Below, one piece after another: positions 7,410 through 17,498 of a DNA stretch of 64,000 nt. The position numbers and the translations under genes are program-made. The stretch is from Agrobacterium fabrum str. C58 (lineage in GTDB: Bacteria; Pseudomonadota; Alphaproteobacteria; Rhizobiales; Rhizobiaceae). The notes beneath the pieces were generated by a model. The model was given only the letters and a program-made list of their open reading frames with translations, ran no database searches and was not told where the DNA came from. Where the stretch lies: positions 434,001 to 498,000 of the forward strand of contig NC_003063.2 in NCBI RefSeq assembly GCF_000092025.1, given 5' to 3'. How positions within the stretch are numbered: position 1 is the stretch's first letter; each line of letters opens with the position of its first letter.

Positions 7410-8285
7410 TCAGAACAGGGAAGGGCCCGCCAGCGCAAAAATTCTCGCCGTGCCGGACCCCATCGGCTGCGGCTCGTCTTTTGACATGGTCGTCAGCGTT
7501 TCGATCACTACCAAACCTGATTGCGCGAGAAAATCGGAAAAGGCGCCGCTGTCGCGCACGGCATCGAGACGGGCAAGCTGGTCTTCCAGATCGGCAAAAT
7601 GCCGGCTGACAAGCATGATCGCATCCATTTCCTCCACGGCAACGACCGGACCGATGATGTGGCCCCGCCCCGCCGCCCGGCGAAAGGCAAAAGCGACAAG
7701 CCGGCCGGCCTCGAACAGGCCATAACCCGTCTTTTCCTTGAGAAGGCGCAACAGGACGCGGCGGCGCGAAATGCCAAAAGCTGCGCGGTCCATGTCAGCC
7801 ACGTCGATAAGGTGGTCTTCTGACAGCAACTCGATTTTCTGTTTTCGGCCAGGCGGCATCTCGGCCGGACGTTGCACCTTTCCCCGAAAGAGATGCACTT
7901 TTTCCGTTTCTCCGGTGAACCCCAACCGGGCAAACAACCGCCTCGACTCGTCCGTGGCATTGATCCGGAGCGATATGACAGGGAACTTCGCCAAAAGCCG
8001 CCGCACCAGCCATGGCGCAACGCCCTGCCCCTGCAGGCGTGGGGAAACGATGACCATGCCGAGCGTTGCGAAACCCTCATCATAGGCAAACAGCATCGCG
8101 GTTGCGACGACGCGATCAATCTCATCGAGGGCAGCGAGGCCGACGCCGCACTGCCGCAGAAAACACCATTCATTCGCGTGATATTGCCACCCCACCGCCA
8201 TGGAAAGCGCGTGCAGATGATCGGCCTCGACATCGGCGATATCCACGGTTCGCAACTCGAAACTATCGACTTTGAGCAGCTCCAT
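7410..8285 (-). CDS. GNAT N-acetyltransferase with YitH-type C-terminal domain
   Basis: A 291-aa protein with two GNAT-like halves. The N-terminal GNAT has the acetyl-CoA pyrophosphate loop in VSPRLQGQGVAPWLVRRLL (about residues 79-97) and INATDESRRLFARLGFTGE after it. The C-terminal half (about 150-290) resembles the second domain of YitH/Acetyltransf_18 proteins (RGHIIGPVVAVEEMDAIML). The protein encoded at 17499-18335 has the same two-domain layout, so they are distant paralogues in one catabolic region. The substrate, probably an amine or amino acid, is unknown. It is transcribed divergently from the ArgE-like gene across 202 bp. Confidence 0.75.
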   Translation of the reverse strand: MELLKVDSFELRTVDIADVEADHLHALSMAVGWQYHANEWCFLRQCGVGLAALDEIDRVVATAMLFAYDEGFATLGMVIVSPRLQGQGVAPWLVRRLLAKFPVISLRINATDESRRLFARLGFTGETEKVHLFRGKVQRPAEMPPGRKQKIELLSEDHLIDVADMDRAAFGISRRRVLLRLLKEKTGYGLFEAGRLVAFAFRRAAGRGHIIGPVVAVEEMDAIMLVSRHFADLEDQLARLDAVRDSGAFSDFLAQSGLVVIETLTTMSKDEPQPMGSGTARIFALAGPSLF

Positions 8286-8487
8286 AGCAAACGGCTCTCA
8301 TTTCCTCCGGCGCGGAACCTTGATCCCGGCAGCCCAGCCCACGACATCCGAAGATAACCAGCCTTGCCAGCACGAATTTTCCGAAAGCACTGGAAGGACA
8401 CAACAATCTACCGAAATCACCCGCATTTCAGCAGATAAACGCCATCAGCCACTTTAAGCTCTCGCCGTTGAAACGACGGAGACAGCC

Positions 8488-9612
8488 ATGAACGCAATCG
8501 AAATTCTGGAGCGTCTTGTCGGCTTCCCATCGATCGTCGGAACCGCCAATGGCGATATCGCCGGATGGATCGCGGATTATCTGGAAAGCCACGGTGCGAA
8601 AGTGTCCATGCTTGCCGGCCCTGAAGGCGACCGCGCCAATCTTTTCGCGAGCTTCGGCCCGGCTGATGTCGCCGGATATATCCTCTCCGGCCATATGGAT
8701 GTGGTGCCCGCCGGTGAGCCGGAATGGTCCTCCGATCCCTTCATGCTGAGAGCCAAAGGCGAGCGTCTTTACGGGCGCGGAACCACCGACATGAAGGGTT
8801 TTCTGGCCACGGTTCTCGCCGCAGCACCGGCATTTTCGCGCATGGCGCTGAAGCGGCCCGTGCATATTGCCTTTTCCTATGACGAAGAGGCGGGTTGCCG
8901 CGGTGTGCCGCACATGATCGCCCGATTGCCGGAACTATGCGCTCCGCCGGCGGGCGCGATCATCGGCGAGCCAAGTAATCTGCGCGCCGTGCGCGCTCAC
9001 AAGGGCAAGGCCGCCGCGCGCATCACCATTCGCGGTCGATCTGGCCATTCGTCGCGGCCCGATCAGGGCGTCAACGCCATCCACCTGATGACCGGTATCA
9101 TGGCAGAGGCGGTCGCGACAGCACAGGAGCTGACACAGGGGCCCTTCGAAACGACCTTCGAGCCGCCCTATTCCTCCCTGCAGATCGGCACGGTAAGGGG
9201 CGGGCAGGCGCTCAACATCATCCCCGATCATTGCGCCATCGAGCTGGAAGCGCGAGCGATTGCCGGCGTTTCGCCACTCGCGCTGCTTCAGCCGGTGCGC
9301 GATGGCGTGGAGGCGCTTGCCGCTGAGGGCATCGATATCGAATGGACGCCGATGAGCGACTATCCCGCATTGTCCCTTGCCGGCGATGCGCCGCTTGCAA
9401 AGCTTCTGGAAGACTTGACCGGCGCGCCCTGCATTCCCGCCGTCAGCTATGGCACGGAGGCTGGGCTTTTCCAGGCGGCGGGCGTTGACGCCATCATCTG
9501 CGGCCCGGGTGATATCGGCCGCGCTCACAAGCCGGATGAATATATCACCACCGGCGAACTTTCGGCCTGCCAGTCCATGCTGGAAACACTGGCAAACCGC
9601 TGCACGGCTTGA
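8488..9612 (+). CDS. M20 deacetylase of the acetylornithine deacetylase (ArgE) family
   Basis: A 374-aa zinc amidohydrolase with the M20 metal-site motifs in order: SGHMDVVP (His, Asp), GRGTTDMKG (bridging Asp), SYDEEAGC (catalytic Glu and metal Glu), and a C-terminal [10 protein letters not shown] with the last metal His. [17 protein letters not shown] belongs to the dimerisation domain. The start has GGAG eight bases upstream. It probably removes an N-acyl group from an amino acid. Position in a catabolic operon with dehydrogenases, rather than with arg genes, argues for degradation of an N-acyl amino acid instead of arginine synthesis. It is the first gene of an operon running to 15126. 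Confidence 0.85.
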   Translation: MNAIEILERLVGFPSIVGTANGDIAGWIADYLESHGAKVSMLAGPEGDRANLFASFGPADVAGYILSGHMDVVPAGEPEWSSDPFMLRAKGERLYGRGTTDMKGFLATVLAAAPAFSRMALKRPVHIAFSYDEEAGCRGVPHMIARLPELCAPPAGAIIGEPSNLRAVRAHKGKAAARITIRGRSGHSSRPDQGVNAIHLMTGIMAEAVATAQELTQGPFETTFEPPYSSLQIGTVRGGQALNIIPDHCAIELEARAIAGVSPLALLQPVRDGVEALAAEGIDIEWTPMSDYPALSLAGDAPLAKLLEDLTGAPCIPAVSYGTEAGLFQAAGVDAIICGPGDIGRAHKPDEYITTGELSACQSMLETLANRCTA

Positions 9613-9634
9613 ACCTTCGGAACACGGATTTCAG

Positions 9635-10558
9635 ATGACGTTTTTCTTCAATTCCGACGCCAAGCGCGGCGAGATTTTCCGGCAGGCCCTGGCCCGCGAC
9701 CTGCCGGACCTGCCCTTTTCGATGGATGCCGCGAGCGTCAATCCGGATGCTGTTCGATACCTCATCAGCTGGACGGTGCCCGAGGATATAGGCCGCTACC
9801 GCAATCTCGAAATCCTGTTCTCGATCGGCGCCGGTGTCGACCAGTTTCACATCGACGCAGTCCCTCCCCATGTGAAGGTCGTGCGCATGGTGGATGAGGG
9901 CATCACCCGCATGATGCAGGAATATGTCAGCCTCGGCGTGCTGGCGCTTCACCGCAATTTGCCCGCCTATTTGGGCCAGCAGCGCCAAGGACTGTGGAAG
10001 GCCGTGCCCCAGCGCCAGGCGGAAGAATGCCGGGTGGGCGTTCTCGGCCTTGGCATGCTGGGCGTTGCGGCGCTGGAACGGCTGAAACCCTTCGGTTTTC
10101 CGCTGTCCGGCTGGAGCCGCTCACCGCGCGAGATCGATGGCGTGACCTGCCATCATGGCGAGGCCGGATTGGCGAAGACCCTCACGACGAGCGATATTCT
10201 CGTCTGCCTGCTGCCGCTGACGGAGGAAACCACGGGTCTTTTGAACAGCGAACGTCTGGGGATGCTTCCCGAGGGCGCGGGGCTGGTTCACGCCGGACGC
10301 GGCAGGCAGCTCGATCACGATGCCCTCATCGACGCGCTGGATAGCGGCAGGCTTTCCGGCGCGGTGCTCGACGTCACCGAGCCCGAACCGCTGCCGGAAG
10401 ACCATCGTTTCTGGGCACATCCGAAAATTCTGCTGACACCGCATGTCGCCAGCGTCACCCAGCCGCATTCGGCAGCGCGCACCGTTGTCGAAAACATCAA
10501 ACGATACCAGTCCGGTCTCGAGCCGCTCGGCCTCGTCGATCGCAACCGCGGATATTAA
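9635..10558 (+). CDS. D-2-hydroxyacid dehydrogenase (GhrA-like glyoxylate/hydroxypyruvate reductase)
   Basis: A 307-aa NAD(P)-dependent 2-hydroxyacid dehydrogenase. The nucleotide-binding motif is [14 protein letters not shown] (about residues 133-146). The catalytic Arg falls in [18 protein letters not shown], the Glu in [10 protein letters not shown], and the His in [10 protein letters not shown]. Length and spacing fit GhrA. I place the start at the ATG 22 bp after the preceding stop, since the upstream in-frame extension lies inside the deacetylase gene. It would interconvert a 2-keto and a 2-hydroxy acid generated in the pathway. Confidence 0.85.
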   Translation: MTFFFNSDAKRGEIFRQALARDLPDLPFSMDAASVNPDAVRYLISWTVPEDIGRYRNLEILFSIGAGVDQFHIDAVPPHVKVVRMVDEGITRMMQEYVSLGVLALHRNLPAYLGQQRQGLWKAVPQRQAEECRVGVLGLGMLGVAALERLKPFGFPLSGWSRSPREIDGVTCHHGEAGLAKTLTTSDILVCLLPLTEETTGLLNSERLGMLPEGAGLVHAGRGRQLDHDALIDALDSGRLSGAVLDVTEPEPLPEDHRFWAHPKILLTPHVASVTQPHSAARTVVENIKRYQSGLEPLGLVDRNRGY

Positions 10559-10586
10559 ACTACCCCGTTCCAGGAAAGGATACCCC

Positions 10587-10943
10587 ATGTCGCTTCTCAA
10601 GACCATCGATAACAATCCCACCTTCGAGCCCAAGAAAACCAAGACCATGCCGGAACGCCTCGTCGAAGGTGATCCCTCCTACAAGACCTGGGCGCTGGAC
10701 GAGGCCCGTGACGGCACCGTAAAAACGGGCATTTTTGAAGCAACGCCCGGTGCAAACCGCTCTATCAAAGGTGAGACCTTCGAGTTTTGCCACATCGTTT
10801 CAGGCGTGATCGAAATCACCCCCGAAGGCGGCGAACCGGTTCGTTACACGGCGGGCGACAGCTTCGTCATGAAGCCGGGTTTCGTCGGTGTGTGGAAGAC
10901 CATCGAGACCGTGCGCAAGATCTACGTCACCGTGAACGGATGA
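10587..10943 (+). CDS. Cupin-domain protein (DUF861/EutQ-like)
   Basis: A 118-aa single-domain cupin. The beta-barrel motifs are visible as GETFEFCHIVSGVIEITPEG (about residues 61-80) and YTAGDSFVMKPGFVGVWKT (about 85-103), the latter typical of the DUF861 group that includes EutQ and ureidoglycolate-type proteins. GGAAAGG precedes the ATG. It is the third gene in the operon, 28 bp after the 2-hydroxyacid dehydrogenase. Such proteins often accompany aldehyde dehydrogenases and amine catabolism, but no reaction can be assigned. Confidence 0.75.
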   Translation: MSLLKTIDNNPTFEPKKTKTMPERLVEGDPSYKTWALDEARDGTVKTGIFEATPGANRSIKGETFEFCHIVSGVIEITPEGGEPVRYTAGDSFVMKPGFVGVWKTIETVRKIYVTVNG

Positions 10944-11132
10944 GCCGATATCCTGCATTTCGGCATCGCCCTTGAAGGTTTGTGTCGGGAAAATGCCGGC
11001 GGACACACGCACCGAAGATTGCACTGTCCGCCGGCGGCAAAACAGGATTTTCGTTCACCGCCGCCGCCGCAGTCGGTCGATGCTGCTTGCCATCAGGGAC
11101 TAGGTTTGAGGCATGTCCACAGAGGGTTTCCC

Positions 11133-12596
11133 ATGACGCTCAGCTTCGATCCAGACAGCCTGACCTTGCCGATCGGCCATTTCATCGGCGGCCGGTTGAT
11201 CCCGGCTCAAAACGGCATCGACATGCATCGCCCCTCGGACGGCGTCGAATATGCCGGCTGCCCCAGGGCGAATGCCGCGCTGGTCGATGAAGCGGTGCAG
11301 ACCGCCAAGGCCGCCCTGAAAAGCAGCAACTGGGGTGGCGTGCGCCCGCGCGAACGCACGAAAATCCTGCAGCGCTGGGCAGACCTGATCGAGCAGGAAG
11401 CCGAGACGCTGGCGAAAATCGAGGCCCTGTCCTCTACGCGGCCCGTCGGCCAGCTGATCGCCGGCGACATCGCCGTGACCGCCGAACAGATCCGTTTCTT
11501 CGCCGAATTCGCCGACAAGGAAGGCGGCGATCTCGTGCCAACCGACGATGCCAGCCTCGGCATGATCATGACCGAACCCTATGGCGTAGTCGGCGCGATT
11601 ACACCGTGGAATTTCCCCGTCTCGATGGCCGGCTGGAAACTCGGCCCGGCGCTCGCGGCCGGTAATGCCGTGGTGCTGAAACCATCGGAAATGACGCCTT
11701 TTTCCAGCATTTTCATGGCTGAACTGGCCATCAAGGCCGGCCTGCCCGCCGGCCTCATCAACGTCGTGCTCGGCGACGGTCCCGTGACGGGCAACGCCAT
11801 CACCGGCCATCCCGAGATTTCCAAGGTCAGTTTTACCGGCTCTACCGCGGCGGGCGCCGCCATCATGGCCAATGTCGCCCGCACCGGCATCAAGCCCATG
11901 ACGCTGGAATTGGGTGGCAAAAGCCCGCAACTGGTCTTTGCCGATGCCGATATCGAAAAGGCGGCAGCGGCGATCGCCGGCAATATTCTCTCAAATGCGG
12001 GACAGGCCTGTGTCGCCGGCTCGCGCATCATCGTTGAGGAAAGTGCGGCCGACGCCCTTTCCGCCGCGATCATCGCCCGCATGAAGACGGTAAAGCCCGG
12101 CCCTACTTGGGACGAGGCCACCCAATATTCGCCGATCATCTCCGAAGTGCAGCGCCAGCGTATAGACGGTATCGTGCAGGCAGCCGTCGCCCATGGCGGC
12201 GAATGCCTGACGGGTGGCGCAATCATGGATGGTCCCGGTTATTTCTACCAGCCGACGCTGATCGCCAATGTCGACCAGACCTCGCCCGCCGTCACCGAGG
12301 AAATCTTCGGGCCGGTGCTGACACTACAGACCTTCCGCACGGAAGAAGAGGCTCTGGCGCTTGCCGATCATCCGACATACGGTCTGGCGGCGGGTCTTTT
12401 CAGCCGGGACGTCTCGCGTGTCCTGCGCCTGTCGCGCGCTATCCAGGCGGGAACGATCTGGGTCAATCGCTATGGACGTTCGCGCGACCACATCCTGCCG
12501 ACCGGCGGTTACAAGCGTTCCGGCATCGGCAAGGATCTTGGACGGGACGCCTATCTCGCCAACCGCAAGAGCAAAAGCGTCCTCATCGGACTGTAA
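11133..12596 (+). CDS. NAD(P)-dependent aldehyde dehydrogenase
   Basis: A 487-aa aldehyde dehydrogenase of normal length. Motifs are ITPWNFPVSMAGWKLGPALA (general ALDH core), FTGSTAAGAAIM, the catalytic Glu in LELGGKSPQLVF, and the catalytic Cys in NAGQACVAGSR. It is close to PuuC/betaine-aldehyde-type enzymes. The start at 11133 follows AGAGGG; a 189-bp gap separates it from the cupin gene. It would oxidise an aminoaldehyde to the acid. The conserved EEIFGP and the C-terminal GGYKRSGIGKDLG are intact. The exact aldehyde is not readable. Confidence 0.88.
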   Translation: MTLSFDPDSLTLPIGHFIGGRLIPAQNGIDMHRPSDGVEYAGCPRANAALVDEAVQTAKAALKSSNWGGVRPRERTKILQRWADLIEQEAETLAKIEALSSTRPVGQLIAGDIAVTAEQIRFFAEFADKEGGDLVPTDDASLGMIMTEPYGVVGAITPWNFPVSMAGWKLGPALAAGNAVVLKPSEMTPFSSIFMAELAIKAGLPAGLINVVLGDGPVTGNAITGHPEISKVSFTGSTAAGAAIMANVARTGIKPMTLELGGKSPQLVFADADIEKAAAAIAGNILSNAGQACVAGSRIIVEESAADALSAAIIARMKTVKPGPTWDEATQYSPIISEVQRQRIDGIVQAAVAHGGECLTGGAIMDGPGYFYQPTLIANVDQTSPAVTEEIFGPVLTLQTFRTEEEALALADHPTYGLAAGLFSRDVSRVLRLSRAIQAGTIWVNRYGRSRDHILPTGGYKRSGIGKDLGRDAYLANRKSKSVLIGL

Positions 12597-12609
12597 CAGG
12601 GGAATTCTC

Positions 12610-13653
12610 TTGAAAACGCATCGCATCGCACTCATCCCCGGGGACGGCATCGGCCAAAGCGTGACGGACGCGGCGTGGCAGGTCCTCAATGCCGTCGCCA
12701 AAACCTCCGGTTTTGTGCTCGAAGGAACCGAATTCCCCTGGTCCTGCGCCTTCTACAAGGAAACCGGGGCGATGATGCCGAAGGACGGCATCGAAACGCT
12801 GCGCGGATTCGACGCCATCATGCTCGGCGCGGTCGGGTGGCCGGCGGAGGTGCCTGACTCGGTGTCGCTGCACGGTCTGCTGCTGCCGATCCGCAAGGCT
12901 TTCGTGCAATATGCCAATATCCGCCCGCACCGGCTACTATCAGGCGTACAAGGGCCCTTGAAGGCCGACGGCTTCGATATTCTCTGCATCCGCGAAAACA
13001 CGGAAGGCGAATATTCCGGCGCCGGCGGCCGCGTGCATCAAGGCACGGAGGACGAGGTGGCCGTCGAAACCTCGATCTTCACCCGCAAGGGCGTGGAGCG
13101 AATCTTGCGCTTCGGTTTCGAACAGGCGCAAAAACGTCGCGGCAAGCTCGCCTCCATCACCAAATCCAATGCCCAGAAATATTCGATGGTGTTCTGGGAC
13201 GAAGTGACCCACAAGCTCGCGGCGGAATATCCTGACGTGGAGGTCTCAAGCTATCACATCGACGCCATGGCGGCACGTATGGTGATGGCGCCGGAAAGCC
13301 TCGATGTCGTCGTCGCTTCCAACCTCTTCGGCGATATTCTGACCGATCTCGGCGCCGCCATTCAGGGCGGCCTCGGTTTTGCCGCTTCCGCCAATATCAA
13401 TCCCGACCGCAGCGCCCCCTCGATGTTCGAGCCGGTGCACGGCTCGGCACCTGACATCGCCCATCTCGGCATCGCCAACCCGATCGCCGCCATCTGGTCC
13501 GGCGCGATGATGTTCGAGCATCTCGGCGAAAAGGATGCAGCCGCGAAAATCATGGCGGCCCTGGAAACGGCGACCGGCCGCGGCATCGGCACCGTGCCGG
13601 GCAAGGACAAGACTGACACCATCACCGCCGCGGTTCTCGCGGCACTCGCCTAA
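12610..13653 (+). CDS. Tartrate dehydrogenase/3-isopropylmalate dehydrogenase-family enzyme (TtuC-like)
   Basis: A 347-aa beta-decarboxylating dehydrogenase. It starts at TTG preceded by CAGGGGA, because no ATG fits the operon spacing (13 bp after the previous stop). Visible family features are RIALIPGDGIG at the N-terminus, IRENTEGEYSG, the metal-binding VASNLFGDILTDLGAA and FEPVHGSAPDIA. The IRENTEGEYSG form, with HLGIANPIAAIWSGAMMFEH, is closest to tartrate dehydrogenase/D-malate dehydrogenase rather than LeuB. It likely oxidises a 2-hydroxy-dicarboxylate with NAD. It may work with the neighbouring hydroxyacid dehydrogenase. Confidence 0.85.
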   Translation: MKTHRIALIPGDGIGQSVTDAAWQVLNAVAKTSGFVLEGTEFPWSCAFYKETGAMMPKDGIETLRGFDAIMLGAVGWPAEVPDSVSLHGLLLPIRKAFVQYANIRPHRLLSGVQGPLKADGFDILCIRENTEGEYSGAGGRVHQGTEDEVAVETSIFTRKGVERILRFGFEQAQKRRGKLASITKSNAQKYSMVFWDEVTHKLAAEYPDVEVSSYHIDAMAARMVMAPESLDVVVASNLFGDILTDLGAAIQGGLGFAASANINPDRSAPSMFEPVHGSAPDIAHLGIANPIAAIWSGAMMFEHLGEKDAAAKIMAALETATGRGIGTVPGKDKTDTITAAVLAALA

Positions 13654-13665
13654 TTTCGGAGAATT

Positions 13666-15126
13666 ATGATGCAGGGCTTGAAGGACAAGGAACTCTTTCG
13701 CCAGACCGGTTTGATCGGCGGCGCATGGAAAGCGGCGGCATCTGGCAAGGTGGTGGATGTCATCGATCCGGCGACACAGGCGGTTATCGGCACCGTGCCT
13801 GATATGGGCGGCGCGGAAACCCGCGCGGCAATCGAGGCGGCTAACGCCGCCTTCGGTCCATGGAAGAAAAAGACCCATGCGGAGCGCGCCGCCCTTCTCG
13901 AAAAATGGTTTGCGCTGATGATCGAGAACATCGATGATCTCCGCCTGATCCTGACCATCGAACAGGGCAAGCCGCTTGACGAAGCCAAGGGCGAAATCCG
14001 CTACGGTGCGTCCTTCGTCAAATGGTTTGCGGAAGAGGCCCGGCGCATCGGCGGCGGCACCATCCCCTCACCGACGCCGGACCGGCGGATCGTGGTGCTG
14101 AAGGAGCCGGTCGGCGTCTGCGGCATCATCACGCCGTGGAACTTCCCGAATGCGATGATTACCCGCAAGGTCGCGCCGGCGCTCGCCACCGGCTGCACCG
14201 TCGTCATCAAGCCTTCGGAATTCACGCCCTATTCGGCGCTGGCGCTTGGCGTGCTTGCCGAACGGGCGGGTATTCCCGCCGGCGTCATCAACATCGTCAC
14301 CGGCATGCCGACTGAAATCGGCAATGAAATCATGGCCAACGAGACGGTGCGGAAAATTTCCTTCACAGGCTCCACCCGCGTCGGCTCGCTTCTGATGCGG
14401 GGTGCTGCCGACAGCGTCAAGCGGCTGTCGCTGGAACTCGGCGGCAATGCGCCCTTCATCGTTTTTGATGATGCCGATCTCGATCTCGCCATCGAAGGCG
14501 CAATCGTTTCGAAATTCCGCAATGGCGGCCAGACCTGCGTCTGCGCCAACCGTATTCTCGTGCAGTCGAGCGTTTACGACGCCTTCGCGAAAAAGCTGGC
14601 GGATCGCGTCGACGCCATGCGGGTCGGCCCTGGAACGGAAGCAGGCGTCTCCATCGGCCCGATGATCAACAAACCGGCCATTGCGAAAATCCGCGCCCAT
14701 ATCGACGACGCCGTTGCCAAGGGTGCAACGATCATCACCAGGCCGCGCGATCTGCCGGAAGGCCCGCAATATACCGCACCCGTGGTGCTAACGGGCGCGA
14801 CGACGGCAATGCAGCTGGCTAGCGAAGAAACCTTCGGACCGGTTGCGCCGCTCTTCCGCTTCGAGACGGAGGAGGAGGCGCTCGCCATCGCCAATGGCAC
14901 GCCCTTCGGCCTTGCCGCCTATTTCTACACCGAGAGCCTCAAGCGCGCCTGGCGCGTCGGTGAAGCGCTGGAATTCGGCATGGTCGGCCTCAACACCGGT
15001 GCGATCTCCACCGAGGTCGCTCCCTTCGGCGGCGTCAAGCAATCCGGTCTAGGCCGCGAAGGAGCGCAGGTCGGCATCGAAGAATATCTGGAAACGAAGA
15101 CGTTCCACATCGGCGGACTTGCCTGA
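13666..15126 (+). CDS. gabD: NAD(P)-dependent succinate-semialdehyde dehydrogenase (GabD-like)
   Basis: A 486-aa aldehyde dehydrogenase of the GabD group. The key residues are present: [28 protein letters not shown] (catalytic Glu) and [13 protein letters not shown] (catalytic Cys with the second Cys that forms the redox disulfide in GabD). The C-terminal region contains [20 protein letters not shown]. It converts succinate semialdehyde (or glutarate semialdehyde) to the diacid. It follows the TtuC-like gene by 12 bp and ends the operon before a strong terminator. It suggests that the pathway passes through GABA or a similar omega-amino acid. Confidence 0.87.
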   Translation: MMQGLKDKELFRQTGLIGGAWKAAASGKVVDVIDPATQAVIGTVPDMGGAETRAAIEAANAAFGPWKKKTHAERAALLEKWFALMIENIDDLRLILTIEQGKPLDEAKGEIRYGASFVKWFAEEARRIGGGTIPSPTPDRRIVVLKEPVGVCGIITPWNFPNAMITRKVAPALATGCTVVIKPSEFTPYSALALGVLAERAGIPAGVINIVTGMPTEIGNEIMANETVRKISFTGSTRVGSLLMRGAADSVKRLSLELGGNAPFIVFDDADLDLAIEGAIVSKFRNGGQTCVCANRILVQSSVYDAFAKKLADRVDAMRVGPGTEAGVSIGPMINKPAIAKIRAHIDDAVAKGATIITRPRDLPEGPQYTAPVVLTGATTAMQLASEETFGPVAPLFRFETEEEALAIANGTPFGLAAYFYTESLKRAWRVGEALEFGMVGLNTGAISTEVAPFGGVKQSGLGREGAQVGIEEYLETKTFHIGGLA

Positions 15127-15152
15127 CCCCTGTTTCTTTCTCCCCGCCTAAA

Positions 15153-15178
15153 GGGCCGCTCTGCGGCCCTTCTTTTTG
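15153..15178 (+). terminator. Rho-independent terminator after gabD
   Basis: A 7-bp G/C stem (GGGCCGC with GCGGCCC, loop TCT) is followed by TTCTTTTTG on the plus strand, 26 bp after the gabD-like stop. It separates the plus-strand operon from the convergent oxidase gene. Confidence 0.85.
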
Positions 15179-15216
15179 TGCCGACGCAACAAAAACGGCC
15201 CGGAGGCCGCTTTGAA

Positions 15217-16491
15217 TTACTGATACTTGTCGAGCATCTTGTAATAAAGGCCCACCAGAGGCAGGAACCAGGGCTTGCCAAAATGGCCCGGCACTGCCGG
15301 CCAGTCCAGCCCCTTCAGAGGGTTGGTATCCGGCCGTCCCATGATGGTGTCGGCCATGATCATGCCGAGATGGGTGGAAAGCTGCGCGCCGTGGCCGGAA
15401 TAACCCATGGCGTACCAGACGCCGTCATGGAAACCGGCGCGCGGGTAACGGTCCTTGGTCATATCCACCAGCCCGCCCCAGCAATAATCGATCGGCACAT
15501 GCGCAAGCTGCGGGAAGATGCGGTGCAGGGCATCCTTCAGAATCTCGCCGCTCTTGGCGTCGGAACGCTGGTCCGAGGTCGCGGAAAAACGGGCACGGCC
15601 GCCGAAGATCAAGCGATTGTCCGGCGCAAGACGGAAATAATTGCCGATATTCATGGAGTTGACATAGGTACGGTTGCCCGGAACCGATGCCTTGATCTCG
15701 GCGTCCGTCAGCGGCCGCGTGGCGATGATGAAGCTGCCAACGGCGATGATGCGGCGGCGGAAATAGCTGAATCCGGACGGCGTATAGGCGCCGGTTGCCA
15801 CCAGCACATTATCGGCCGTCACCTTGCCGCGTGTGGTTTCCAGATCATGGAGCTTGCCGTTCTGGGTATGCTTCGTCACCGCAGCGTTTTCGAAAATCAC
15901 CGCGCCATGCCGGCTGGCGGCTTCGGCAAGGCCGGCGACATAACGGCCCATATGCATCATGGCGCTTTTCTTAGAGAGCATCGCGCCGTAAAAAGGCGAG
16001 CCGATTTCCGCCTTCAGATCTGCCTCGGACAAAAGCGCCGTATCGGGATCCACCTCGGCGTGAACTGCTTCGAAATTCCTGGCAAGTCCTTCGAAATGCT
16101 GTGGTTTCGACGCCATTTTAAGCTTGCCCGCCCGGCGGAAATTGCAGTCGATCTTCTCCTCGGCAATAAGGCTTTCCAGCGTATCGATGCAAGCATCCAG
16201 CGCCTGGTATAGAGCGATGGCGCGTTCCTTGCCGAGTTCGGCCTTGGCGGAAAGATAGGAATGGGCAAGGCCATTATTGAGATGGCCGCCATTACGGCCA
16301 GAGGCACCCCAGCCGACACGCTGCCCTTCCAGAACGACGACACGCGCACCGGCTTTCGCAAGCTGGCGCGCGGCACCGAGACCCGTGAAGCCGCCACCGA
16401 TGACGGCCACATCATAGTGGCCTTCGACAGGACCTTGCGCCGCCCCCGCAAACAGGGGCGCCGTGTCGTGCCAATAGGAGACGAGCTTCAT
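15217..16491 (-). CDS. FAD-dependent amine oxidase (PuuB/gamma-glutamylputrescine oxidase-like)
   Basis: A 424-aa DAO-family flavoprotein. The FAD dinucleotide motif is YDVAVIGGGFTGLGAARQL (about residues 28-46), followed by VVVLEGQRVGWGASGRNGGH, the hallmark of the PuuB/OrdL branch. The C-terminus has YCWGGLVDMTKDRYPRAG and YSGHGAQLSTHLGMIMAD. It would oxidise a primary or secondary amine to an aldehyde plus H2O2 and ammonia, the step before the aldehyde dehydrogenases encoded opposite. It is followed on its own strand by nothing until the terminator region, and is preceded 15 bp upstream by the HAD hydrolase, so those two form an operon. Confidence 0.85.
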   Translation of the reverse strand: MKLVSYWHDTAPLFAGAAQGPVEGHYDVAVIGGGFTGLGAARQLAKAGARVVVLEGQRVGWGASGRNGGHLNNGLAHSYLSAKAELGKERAIALYQALDACIDTLESLIAEEKIDCNFRRAGKLKMASKPQHFEGLARNFEAVHAEVDPDTALLSEADLKAEIGSPFYGAMLSKKSAMMHMGRYVAGLAEAASRHGAVIFENAAVTKHTQNGKLHDLETTRGKVTADNVLVATGAYTPSGFSYFRRRIIAVGSFIIATRPLTDAEIKASVPGNRTYVNSMNIGNYFRLAPDNRLIFGGRARFSATSDQRSDAKSGEILKDALHRIFPQLAHVPIDYCWGGLVDMTKDRYPRAGFHDGVWYAMGYSGHGAQLSTHLGMIMADTIMGRPDTNPLKGLDWPAVPGHFGKPWFLPLVGLYYKMLDKYQ

Positions 16492-16506
16492 GATCCAGTC
16501 CCTTTC

Positions 16507-17175
16507 TTACAGTCCGACAACGCCCGCAAGACCGGAAATATCCGAAATCTCCGTGTAACCATAATAGGGGTTTGCCGGCTCATGGCCGCGGTTGACCCAG
16601 ACCTTGTTCTTGATGCCAAGATCATGCGCCGACATCAGATCGTAACGGAAGGAGGACGACACGTGCAGGATTTCCTCCGGGCCGCAACCGAGCATGTCGA
16701 ACAGATATTCGAAAGCCTTGAAATGCGGTTTGTAGGCCTGTGCCTGTTCGGCCGTATAGACGGCATGGAACGGTGCGCCGAGTTTTGCGACATTCGACAT
16801 GATCTGCGCGTTCATGGCGTTGGACAGAATAACCAGCGGGATCTCCTTGGCGACCTTTGACAGACCTGCCGGAACGTCCGCATGCGGCCCCCAGGTCGGA
16901 ACCCGCTCGTAGACCATTGCCGCATCCTCGTCCTTGAAAGCAACACCATTGCGCTTGCAGGTGCGCGACAGAGCATTGTGAACGACGTCTGCGTAAGGCT
17001 TCCAGTCATGCATGACCTCATCCAGACGATAGGCGGAAAAATTCTTGATGAATTCCTCCATCTCCGCTTCTCCCAGACGATCACCGTAGAGATCGCGGGC
17101 AGCCTCTGCCATCTGGAAATGAATGAGCGTGCCGTGGCAATCGAAAGTGATGTATTTGGGGCGGAAGATGGTCAT
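16507..17175 (-). CDS. Haloacid dehalogenase type II (HAD) family hydrolase
   Basis: A 222-aa HAD protein. Motif I is ITFDCHGTLIHF (nucleophile Asp about residue 11), motif II is VILSNAMN and the Lys/Asp region is in QAYKPHFKAFEY and HVSSSFRYDLMSAHDLG. This pattern is that of L-2-haloacid dehalogenase-like proteins. A homologue lies at 19980-20693, so two related HAD enzymes bracket the GNAT and aminotransferase genes. The physiological substrate is probably a phosphorylated or substituted short acid, not necessarily a haloacid. First gene of the leftward pair with the PuuB-like oxidase. Confidence 0.8.
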   Translation of the reverse strand: MTIFRPKYITFDCHGTLIHFQMAEAARDLYGDRLGEAEMEEFIKNFSAYRLDEVMHDWKPYADVVHNALSRTCKRNGVAFKDEDAAMVYERVPTWGPHADVPAGLSKVAKEIPLVILSNAMNAQIMSNVAKLGAPFHAVYTAEQAQAYKPHFKAFEYLFDMLGCGPEEILHVSSSFRYDLMSAHDLGIKNKVWVNRGHEPANPYYGYTEISDISGLAGVVGL

Positions 17176-17498
17176 CTCGTCGTCATCCTTGCTTGGGGAT
17201 TGGTGGTGGCTGCAATAATGAGATCATAGAGGCCTTTGTCCGATCGGCGCACCGCAATTGCTGCTCACGGAAGCAGATTGTTGCGTATGCGACTGCCAGT
17301 TTGGCAGAGAGTTGCGTTGAGGCTAACCGAAAGCCATGGCCCGCCCCGGGTCCACCGCCCGATGCCGACAAGCGGCGGCATAAGATGCGGCGGCGGATAA
17401 AAGCAACAGCGAAACATATCGAACCTTCCCATTTGTCGGGACAATCTTCTTCCCGCATCAGTCTATCAATGAATGACAAGAACAAACGGAGTTCCAGC
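17176..17498. promoter_or_regulatory. Divergent intergenic region with inverted repeat
   Basis: This 323-bp gap separates the leftward HAD/oxidase genes from the rightward GNAT/aminotransferase genes and must hold both promoters. It contains a perfect inverted repeat, CTGCCA-GTT-TGGCAG (17293-17307), a possible operator, and further G/C hairpins near 17330-17395. I see no gene in it. An in-frame ATG at 17469 could extend the GNAT by 10 codons, but it lacks a ribosome site. Confidence 0.5.
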
